64,000 nt of DNA from NCBI RefSeq assembly GCF_018130785.1, contig NZ_JAFCJT010000005.1, positions 186,001 to 250,000 of the forward strand, given 5' to 3'. The stretch comes from Bradyrhizobium liaoningense (lineage in GTDB: Bacteria; Pseudomonadota; Alphaproteobacteria; Rhizobiales; Xanthobacteraceae). Under the pieces are notes generated by a model, which searched no databases, was not told the DNA's origin, and was given only the letters and a program-made list of their open reading frames with translations. Shown in pieces: positions 57,363 through 64,000 of this stretch. The stretch's first letter is position 1. Every line of letters starts with the position of its first letter. The position numbers and the translations under genes are program-made.

Positions 57363-58103
57363 ATGCGTTTTGCCGCGATTGCCGACGTCCACGGAAATTA
57401 TCTCGCGCTGGAGGCGGTGCTCGCCGATATCCGCGCTCAGGGCATCGCCGACATCGTCAATCTCGGCGACATGCTGAGCGGGCCGCTCGATGCCCGACGG
57501 ACCATCGAGGCCCTGATGACGCTCGATGCCGTGCACGTGCTCGGCAATCACGACCGCTATCTGCTCGACCGCCCGCCGGAAGAGATGGGCTCGTGGGACC
57601 GTCCTGCGCACGAAGCGCTCAACGCCGCGCAGCTCGACTGGCTGCGCGCGCAGCCGATGACGCGCGTGTTTTGCGACCAGGTGTTCCTCTGCCACGCGAC
57701 GCCCGACAACGACGAAGTCTATTGGCTCGATACCGTGCACCCTGATGGTACGGTGGCCCTATCGCCGCTCGACCGCATCGAGCAGTTCGCGCAGGGCATC
57801 ACGCAGTCGCTGATTCTCTGCGCCCACACCCATCTCGCCCGTGCGGTGCGGCTTCGCGACGGCCGGATGATCGTCAACCCCGGCAGCGTCGGCAGCCCCG
57901 GCTATCGCGATGTGCATCCATTCCCGCATGTCGTCGAAGCCGGCACGCCGCACGCGCGCTATGCCATCCTCGAACTCGTTGACGGTGCCTGGCAGGTGAC
58001 GTTCCGCCTAATCGCCTACGATCACGAGGCGATGGCCGCGCTCGCGCGCCGCAATGGCCAGCCGGAGCTGGCGAACGCGCTCGCGACGGGTTGGATCAAG
58101 TAG
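57363..58103 (+). CDS. Metallophosphoesterase (YfcE/MPPE-like)
   Basis: 246 aa. The calcineurin-fold metal ligands are DVHGNYLALEAVL, NLGDMLSGPLDARR, LGNHDRYLL and CAHTHLAR/NPGSVGSPG. It may cleave a phosphodiester or small phosphate ester. ATG at 57363 has GGGA at a good distance; one at 57357 is too close to it. Not obviously tied to folC or trxA; convergent with trxA. Confidence 0.85.
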   Translation: MRFAAIADVHGNYLALEAVLADIRAQGIADIVNLGDMLSGPLDARRTIEALMTLDAVHVLGNHDRYLLDRPPEEMGSWDRPAHEALNAAQLDWLRAQPMTRVFCDQVFLCHATPDNDEVYWLDTVHPDGTVALSPLDRIEQFAQGITQSLILCAHTHLARAVRLRDGRMIVNPGSVGSPGYRDVHPFPHVVEAGTPHARYAILELVDGAWQVTFRLIAYDHEAMAALARRNGQPELANALATGWIK

Positions 58104-58115
58104 CTGTCAAAACAA

Positions 58116-58140
58116 AACGGCCGGCGTGACGCCGGCCGTT
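58116..58140 (-). terminator. Terminator of trxA
   Basis: Eleven-base arms AACGGCCGGCG / CGCCGGCCGTT with loop TGA, followed on the minus strand by TTTTGTTTTG. Lies between the convergent trxA and phosphoesterase genes. Confidence 0.85.
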
Positions 58141-58170
58141 GAAGAATTCTCGGTTACACGCGACTGCGGA

Positions 58171-58491
58171 TCAGACCGCGGAGGTGATCCACTGCTGAAG
58201 CTTTGCCTTCGGCGCGGCGCCGACCTGGCGGGAGGCCATCTCGCCGCCCTTGAAGATCATGAGCGTCGGGATCGACATCACGCCATACTTCGACGCGGTC
58301 TTCGGGCTCTCGTCGACATTGAGCTTCACGATCTTGACCTTGTCGCCCATCGCGCCGGCGATCTCGTCGAGCGCGGGTGCGATCATGCGGCAGGGGCCGC
58401 ACCATTCGGCCCAGAAATCGACGACCACGGGGCCGTTCGCCTTGAGCACTTCGGCTTCGAAATCGGCGTCGGAAACCTTGCTAACGGCCAT
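58171..58491 (-). CDS. trxA: Thioredoxin
   Basis: 106 aa, with the active site [14 protein letters not shown] (Cys-Gly-Pro-Cys), cis-Pro in [21 protein letters not shown] and standard length. General cytoplasmic disulfide reductase. Follows addA by 67 bases on the same strand, probably from its own promoter. Shine-Dalgarno GGAG? is weak (GAGGTACTCC). Confidence 0.96.
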   Translation of the reverse strand: MAVSKVSDADFEAEVLKANGPVVVDFWAEWCGPCRMIAPALDEIAGAMGDKVKIVKLNVDESPKTASKYGVMSIPTLMIFKGGEMASRQVGAAPKAKLQQWITSAV

Positions 58492-58558
58492 TGGAGTACC
58501 TCACTCGGTTGAAAGAATCGGCGCGCATGGGAATCGCGCTTGGGATCATGGCGTCAAC

Positions 58559-61500
58559 CTATGAACGGCCCCTTGCCGGGTCAAGGACGCTCGCACCGAG
58601 ATGAAGGGATGCCAGCGCCGCGTCCAGCGCGGGGGCCGAAATCTCCATATATTCAAGGGCCTCGGTCCAGAGCAGGACGGCGCGGATTGGCTTTTGAGGA
58701 TAAAGCCTCCCCAGCACCGCCCGGTACAGCGCGAGCTGCCGGACGTAGGCGGCGGGCGCCTCCGCGGCGCTCTTGGGCGCCGCCTGGTTGGTCTTGAAAT
58801 CGACGATCAAAACCTCGTCCGGACGGACGACCAGCCGGTCGATCTGCCCCGACACCAGCGCCGGGGTGCGGCCCGGCCGCTCCAGCCTGCCGACGATCGC
58901 GACCTCCGCCCGGCTGCCGGCGGCAAAGACCGGCGCAAAGCGCGGTTCGGAGATCAGGGCGAGCACCTTGTCGGCCAACGCGGCCCGGTCGGGCTCCGTC
59001 CAGTCCGACGCGTTGCGCGCCATGAAACCGAGCGCGGCCTCGCGGCGGCGTTCCGCGGCGAGGTCCGGGAGCGATTGCAGCAGCCGGTGCACCAGCGTGC
59101 CCCGTTGCAGCGCCAATGCGCGCGACTGTACCGATTCGCCGGTCCGCACGCTGCGGCCTTCCTCGCTCGACTGGCCGGAAGGGCGCACGGGATCGTCATC
59201 GACGGTCTCGCGTGGTAACGGCGTCCGCAGCCAGTCCGGCAATGCGACCCTGGGGTCCACCGGCATCGCAGGCGTGCCCAGCGCCGCGACATCCTCCGGC
59301 CGGGCGAATCGGGTCACCTTGCCGAGCGGCGTCTCGATCACCTGCTTGTCCAGGCCCGAGCCGGTGAGCCCGGTGTCGATCAGGTCGTACCAGCTCAGCT
59401 TGCGGACCGTCTTCATGTTGCCGGGCATGCAGCCGCCAACGATCAGCCGATCGGCCGCGCGCGTCATCGCGACATAGAGCAGGCGGCGATACTCGTCCTC
59501 GGTTTCCTCGATCATGGCCTTGCGTGCGTCGGCGACGGGCTTGGGATCATCGGCCTTGCGCCCGGCCCAGACCACGACTTCGCCGCCATTGCCGCGGGGC
59601 ACGTGGATCAGCCGGACCCGCTGCGAGTCTGCGGGCGACGTCGTGGTGTCGACCATGAACACGACCGAGGCCTCGAGGCCCTTGGCGCCGTGCACGGTCA
59701 TGACCCGCACCTCGTCGCGCGAGATCTCCATGTCGCGCTTCACCTCGGTGTCGGCCGAACGCAGCCAGGCCATGAAGCCCTGCAGCGACGCCGGCGCCTT
59801 GCGCTCGTAGTTCAGCGCCAGCTCCAGGAATTCGTCGAGCGCGTCGTTGGCCTCATGGCCGAGCCGGCGCAGGATGCGCGCGCGTCCGCCGTCGCCGCCG
59901 AGCAGCCAGGCGTAGAAGGCGAACGGAGTCTCGTCGCGCGACCGCGCCTCGCAGACTTCAAGCCGCCGCAGTGCCGTGGCGAACGTCTCGCTTGTGGCGG
60001 CATGTTCGGCAAGCGCGCGGCGCAGCGAGCCCTTGCGGCCCCAGGCGAGCTGAAACAGGTCGTCGTCATCGAGCCCGAACAGAGGGCTCTTCAGCGCAAC
60101 CGCGAGCGCGAGATCGTCCTGCGGCAGCAGCAGCGCGTCCGCAAGATTCATCAGATCGATGATCGCGATGTGCTCGGTCAGCTTCAGCCGGTCGGCGCCG
60201 GCGACCGGAACATTGGCGTGCTTCAACGCCTGGATCACGGCGTCGAACGCATTGCCGCGCCGGCGCACCAGGATCAGCATGTCGCCGTAACGCAGCGGCC
60301 GGCGCTCACCTTCGTGCCCGGTCAGCGTGCCGCTCTCGACCAGCCGCTTGATCTCGGTCTGGATGCGGCGGGCGAGCTTGACCTCGGGGCTGGTGGCCGC
60401 AACGCCGTCGAACGGCGCGCGCCAGCCCTCGATCTCCTGCCTGTCGTCGGCCACCGCGAGGTCCCAGAGTTCGACGACGCTCGGACCGGCGTCACTGAGC
60501 GCATTGTGCAGGGGGTGGCCGATGTCGATCGAATGGATGCTTTTGTAGATCGTCGGTTCGCGAAACACATGGTCGACGGAATGCAGGATTTCCGCGCCGG
60601 ACCGGAACGAATAGGTGAAGGCGACTGGATCGAACTTCAGCCCGGCAGCGGTGAACTTGCGATGCAGCTCCCGCTTGCGCGCGTCGAATTCGCGCGGGTC
60701 GGCGCCCTGGAACGAGAAGATCGACTGCTTCTCGTCGCCGACGGCGAAGACCGTGCGGTTCAGCCCTTCGCGTGCGCCTTCGCCCGCGGTGAACTCGGAA
60801 ATGATGTGCGCGACGATGTCCCATTGCCGCGGGCTGGTGTCCTGGGCTTCGTCGATCAGGACGTGATCGACGCCTCGGTCGAGCTTGTAATGCACCCAGC
60901 CCGAAGAGACGCGGTTCAGCATCGCCAGCGTCTTGTCGATCAAATCGTCGTAGTCGAGCAGCCCGCGCTCCTGCTTCTCGCGGCGGTAGTTCGCCGCGGC
61001 CGCGGTCGCGATGTGCAGCAGGGCCGCGGTGCGGTCGCGCATAGTGACCGCGCGGCGCTTTTCGATCAATCCGCTGAGGCGCTGCACCTCGTTCTCGAAC
61101 AGCCGGGCGACGGACGGATTGTGATCGCAGAACTTCTTGGTCAGCACCGACTTGCGCGGCAGCTTTTCATCCGTGAGGAAGACGCAGAGATAGGCGTCGA
61201 CCTGCGCGGCGCCTGAAAAGGCCTTTGCCTCGCGGAGCCGGCTGGCCTGGTCGTTGTCGGACTTGCTGCCGTCCTCCAGCGCAAGGGCGATGTCGTCCCA
61301 GCGCGATCGCGACAGGAACGGACCGTCGAGAATCTCCGTTTCGAGGTCTTCGATGCGATCGCTCGCATCAACGCCCAGCACCGACGCCATTTGCGCGGCG
61401 GCAGCTTCGGCGTTGCCGGCCTCGTCGGTCCAGGCCATGAAATGATCGCGGCTCAGGCAGGCCTCGCGCACGACCTCCTTGAAGGTGACGTCGGCGGCGC

Positions 61501-62068
61501 TCGCCATCGCGGTGAGCAGTGCGCGGCCGGTGACGCTCTCCGGATCGCGCGCGGCCTCGAGCAGCACCTTCAGATTGGCGCGCTCCATCATGTCGGTCTG
61601 GTCGCGCTCGTCGATCACGGCGAAGCGCGCCGGCACATTGGCCTCGAACGGGAACTGCTGGAGCAGCCGCGTGCAGAGCGCGTGGATGGTCTGCACCTTC
61701 AAGCCGCCCGGCGTCTCCAGCGCGCAGGCGAACAGCTTTCGCGCGTCGCGCCGCAGCTTTGCGCTTGGATGTGGGATGCCGACGGCGCGGATCGCTGCAT
61801 CGAGCCCGGTATCATCCAGCGTCACCCAATGGCCAAGCGTGGTGAACACGCGCTCGGCCATGTTGGCGGCGGCGGCCTTGGTGAAGGTGATGCAGAGGAT
61901 CTTTTCCGGCGGCACGCCCGACAGCAGCAGCCGGATCACGCGCTGCACCAGAACATGGGTCTTGCCCGAGCCGGCATTCGCCGACACGAAGGCCGACGCG
62001 GTCGGATCGGACGCGCGCGCCTGCCGTGCGCGCACCTCGTCGGGGATGGGGCGCGGCAGCTTCACCAT
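58559..62068 (-). CDS. addA: AddA helicase-nuclease subunit
   Basis: 1169 aa. UvrD-like helicase with Walker A SANAGSGKTHVLVQRV, ILCITFTKAAAANMAERV, motif II LIDEAQDTSPRQWDI and motif VI RLLYVAMTRAADRL; C-terminal RecB-family nuclease with LIVDFKTNQAAP. With AddB it unwinds and resects double-strand ends for RecA. The ATG at 62068 overlaps the addB stop by seven bases, an alphaproteobacterial arrangement. Confidence 0.95.
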   Translation of the reverse strand: MVKLPRPIPDEVRARQARASDPTASAFVSANAGSGKTHVLVQRVIRLLLSGVPPEKILCITFTKAAAANMAERVFTTLGHWVTLDDTGLDAAIRAVGIPHPSAKLRRDARKLFACALETPGGLKVQTIHALCTRLLQQFPFEANVPARFAVIDERDQTDMMERANLKVLLEAARDPESVTGRALLTAMASAADVTFKEVVREACLSRDHFMAWTDEAGNAEAAAAQMASVLGVDASDRIEDLETEILDGPFLSRSRWDDIALALEDGSKSDNDQASRLREAKAFSGAAQVDAYLCVFLTDEKLPRKSVLTKKFCDHNPSVARLFENEVQRLSGLIEKRRAVTMRDRTAALLHIATAAAANYRREKQERGLLDYDDLIDKTLAMLNRVSSGWVHYKLDRGVDHVLIDEAQDTSPRQWDIVAHIISEFTAGEGAREGLNRTVFAVGDEKQSIFSFQGADPREFDARKRELHRKFTAAGLKFDPVAFTYSFRSGAEILHSVDHVFREPTIYKSIHSIDIGHPLHNALSDAGPSVVELWDLAVADDRQEIEGWRAPFDGVAATSPEVKLARRIQTEIKRLVESGTLTGHEGERRPLRYGDMLILVRRRGNAFDAVIQALKHANVPVAGADRLKLTEHIAIIDLMNLADALLLPQDDLALAVALKSPLFGLDDDDLFQLAWGRKGSLRRALAEHAATSETFATALRRLEVCEARSRDETPFAFYAWLLGGDGGRARILRRLGHEANDALDEFLELALNYERKAPASLQGFMAWLRSADTEVKRDMEISRDEVRVMTVHGAKGLEASVVFMVDTTTSPADSQRVRLIHVPRGNGGEVVVWAGRKADDPKPVADARKAMIEETEDEYRRLLYVAMTRAADRLIVGGCMPGNMKTVRKLSWYDLIDTGLTGSGLDKQVIETPLGKVTRFARPEDVAALGTPAMPVDPRVALPDWLRTPLPRETVDDDPVRPSGQSSEEGRSVRTGESVQSRALALQRGTLVHRLLQSLPDLAAERRREAALGFMARNASDWTEPDRAALADKVLALISEPRFAPVFAAGSRAEVAIVGRLERPGRTPALVSGQIDRLVVRPDEVLIVDFKTNQAAPKSAAEAPAAYVRQLALYRAVLGRLYPQKPIRAVLLWTEALEYMEISAPALDAALASLHLGASVLDPARGRS

Positions 62069-64000
62069 TCCTCGATCCCCAAACCGCCGGCCGCGGACCA
62101 TTCCTTGATGCGGGCAAGGTCGTCATAGGTGCCGTAGCGGTTGGTCCACATCGGCAGGTTCAACGAGGTGTACGCCTGATTCTCGTCCTCGAAGGCGCGG
62201 ATCAGAGCTTCGAGCTTGGCCCGTGCTTCGGCCGCAGCCGTATCAGGCGGCTGCGGCTCGTCGCCTTGCCTGTACTTGAGCTCGAGGATGCGTTCTTCGC
62301 CCGGCGGATTGTTGCCGCTGAGGCGCACATAGACGAGCTGGCTGACGGATGCGCCCGCGTCGATGCCGGGAAAGCCGCCCTCGCGGAGGATCGCAGCTTC
62401 AAGCGTGAGCTGCGGCGACAGCCCCATGCGGACCTGCTTGCCGGTCGGCGGCTGCCCGGTCTTGTAGTCCAGGATGGCGTAGTTGCCGCCCTGGCGACGT
62501 TCGATGCGGTCGGCGCGCGCGGAGAGAGCGAAGCTGCGCTCGTTGTCGAGCCTGATCGAGATCTCGCCGCGCGTCTCCGCCGTGATCGTCTCGATCGTAT
62601 CGCGGCGCGCCGTCTCCCATTCACCGAACCAGCGCGCGATGCGCTGGAAGCGCGGCCACCACAGTGCGCGCGCCTCGGGCCGCTCCATCAGCGGCTCAAA
62701 ATACTTTTCGCCGATCGCGCGCAGCACGCGGGCGGGATCGGGAGGGAGATGTGCAGCATAGGCCTCGGTGAACTCGCCGAGTGCATCATGGATCGCCGAG
62801 CCGCGGTCCGCGGCCGAGAGCGGCATGTCGACGGGATCGAGCGCAGCGAGACGCAAGATGAACTTTGCGTAGATCGTATAGGGATCGCGCAGCCAGTCCT
62901 CGATCGCGGTGACTGACATACTTGTCGGCCGCGTCGCGCGCGGTGGGCGTGGTTCGGGCTGCTTGATCGGTTTGACCTCGGCGGGTTGATCCAGCGCGCC
63001 CGCGAACCGCACGTATTTTTCACCGGCGCGAATCGCTGCTTTCCAGAGATCATCGCCAGCGACCGCTTCGATACGGTGCAGGAAGCGCGAGGCCACCGCC
63101 GGTGCGCCGCCGGCCTTGGCGGAATGGGTGAGGATCACTTCATCTCCGCCGAGCAGCTGCGCAAAGTCATGGGCGGAAAGGCCGATACGGCGCTCTGGCA
63201 GATCGAGGCCGAGCTCGTGTCGCATCGGCCGGCTGAGCCAGGGATCGATGCGCGGCGCCGGCGGCCAGACGCCCTCGATCAATCCGCCGACGATGATGCG
63301 GTCGGCCTGCATCAGGCGTGATTCCAGCGGGCCGTAGATCTGGAGCCGCGCGCCCGGTCTGTCCCGCCGCCGCACGGCGCGATCGCCGAATGCGGTCTGA
63401 AAAACGTCCGGGTAGTCGGGCAGCGGCACCATCAATCCGCTGGTGGTGCCGCCGCGCAGGAGGTCGTCGAAGGCATTAGCCAGTGCGAGGCCTTCGCGCT
63501 CCTCGAAGGCAAGCGGGACGCCCTGCTCGTCGCGCGACAGCTCGATCATGATCTCGCGATGCCGGTGCGCGAGCTCGGCGAAGTCGTACGGCTTTGATGA
63601 CGCGAGATTCTCGATAGGCACCAACGCCTTCTGCAAAATATCGATCAGCGCCTGGATGCGATCGAGGTCCTCCGCCTTCAGTCGCGCGCGCGGCTCTGCC
63701 TTATGCAGCGCGGAGACCTCGCCGCGCCACAGCTTTGCCAGCTCCTCGCGGAAACGGTTGAATTCGCGCAACAAGCCGCCCGTGCCCGCGGGCGGGCGCG
63801 TCCCGCGCAGGACAGCGAGCTCCAGCCCCTCGATCGCCGCCTTCCATGCGCCGGGCAGTCGGCCGAGCCGGCACAGCGGATGTTTGAGCATCGCCAACAG
63901 CGTCGGCGGCTCCAATCCCTTGGTCGCCGCTTCTGCCGCGAGGCGCGCAAAGACACCGGCGGGTGTTTCCATCAGCACATCGCCGCCGGAATCGTCGAAC
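62062..64000 (-). CDS. addB: AddB double-strand break repair subunit (partial, N-terminus outside)
   Basis: The C-terminal 645 residues; the frame runs on past the window end (the ORF continues FDDSGGDVLMET at its first visible residues). A UvrD-like inactive helicase part precedes the RecB-like nuclease domain (YAILDYKTGQPPTGKQVRMGLSPQLTLEAAILREGG). AddA partner; the ATGGTGA overlap couples them. Confidence 0.92.
   Translation of the reverse strand, partial: FDDSGGDVLMETPAGVFARLAAEAATKGLEPPTLLAMLKHPLCRLGRLPGAWKAAIEGLELAVLRGTRPPAGTGGLLREFNRFREELAKLWRGEVSALHKAEPRARLKAEDLDRIQALIDILQKALVPIENLASSKPYDFAELAHRHREIMIELSRDEQGVPLAFEEREGLALANAFDDLLRGGTTSGLMVPLPDYPDVFQTAFGDRAVRRRDRPGARLQIYGPLESRLMQADRIIVGGLIEGVWPPAPRIDPWLSRPMRHELGLDLPERRIGLSAHDFAQLLGGDEVILTHSAKAGGAPAVASRFLHRIEAVAGDDLWKAAIRAGEKYVRFAGALDQPAEVKPIKQPEPRPPRATRPTSMSVTAIEDWLRDPYTIYAKFILRLAALDPVDMPLSAADRGSAIHDALGEFTEAYAAHLPPDPARVLRAIGEKYFEPLMERPEARALWWPRFQRIARWFGEWETARRDTIETITAETRGEISIRLDNERSFALSARADRIERRQGGNYAILDYKTGQPPTGKQVRMGLSPQLTLEAAILREGGFPGIDAGASVSQLVYVRLSGNNPPGEERILELKYRQGDEPQPPDTAAAEARAKLEALIRAFEDENQAYTSLNLPMWTNRYGTYDDLARIKEWSAAGGLGIEEW

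Overview
The window is a stretch of GC-rich alphaproteobacterial chromosome, most likely Bradyrhizobium or a close relative in the Nitrobacteraceae. The reasons are the high GC with long antisense shadow frames, the gene orders lptC-lptA-lptB-rpoN-hpf-ptsN, aroA-cmk-rpsA-sppA-ihfB-lapA-trpFBA-accD-folC and trxA-addA-addB, an FYDLN-acid protein, an hsp20-DUF1150 pair, and several rhizobial palindromic intergenic repeats. Nearly everything is intact and housekeeping; only one small region looks foreign.

Layout. 0-3.6 kb: a YiiX-like cysteine hydrolase, a Tat-exported flavin amine oxidase and a TauE-type permease. 3.6-9.6 kb: translation genes on the minus strand (pheS-pheT, rpmI-rplT, infC with an AUU start), with two small exported proteins of unknown function between them on the plus strand. 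9.8-14.2 kb: an alpha/beta hydrolase, a SnoaL-like protein, a thioesterase, queG and a GST, separated by palindromic repeats. 14.3-24.4 kb: uppP, a DprE1-like oxidase and DprE2-like reductase, an NDUFA9-like protein, tRNA-Leu(CAG), a 2.8 kb island of decayed recombinases and small orphan genes, an MFS transporter, and a HAD-UbiA fusion resembling the phosphoribosyl transferase that feeds DprE1/DprE2. Together these suggest synthesis of a polyprenyl-phosphate arabinofuranose donor.

24.5-31.1 kb: an RNase D-like exonuclease, the Lpt genes, sigma-54, the hibernation factor and PtsN. 31.1-35.6 kb: a TetR regulator divergent from an operon of SDR, saccharopine-dehydrogenase-like and acyl-CoA ligase genes; the spacer carries two perfect palindromes 22 bp apart. 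35.8-37.7 kb: a VWA protein, then hsp20-DUF1150 under an RpoH-type promoter and a ROSE-like RNA thermometer. 38-42.2 kb: the glycerol-3-phosphate ABC importer ugpBAEC. 42.4-45.8 kb: a class III CoA transferase, the divergent ohr/ohrR pair, a GIY-YIG protein, tRNA-Ala(GGC) and the FYDLN-acid protein. 45.9-64 kb: aroA-cmk-rpsA, sppA, ihfB-lapA-trpFBA, accD-folC, a phosphoesterase, then trxA and addBA on the minus strand; addB runs off the window end.

The most rewarding items are the ROSE-like thermometer, the putative DPA module (degenerate HAD domain; DprE1 with Ala where M. tuberculosis has the drug-target Cys), the infC AUU start, the TetR-controlled operon of unknown pathway, the accD zinc finger that has lost three of four Cys, and the integrase remnants beside tRNA-Leu.
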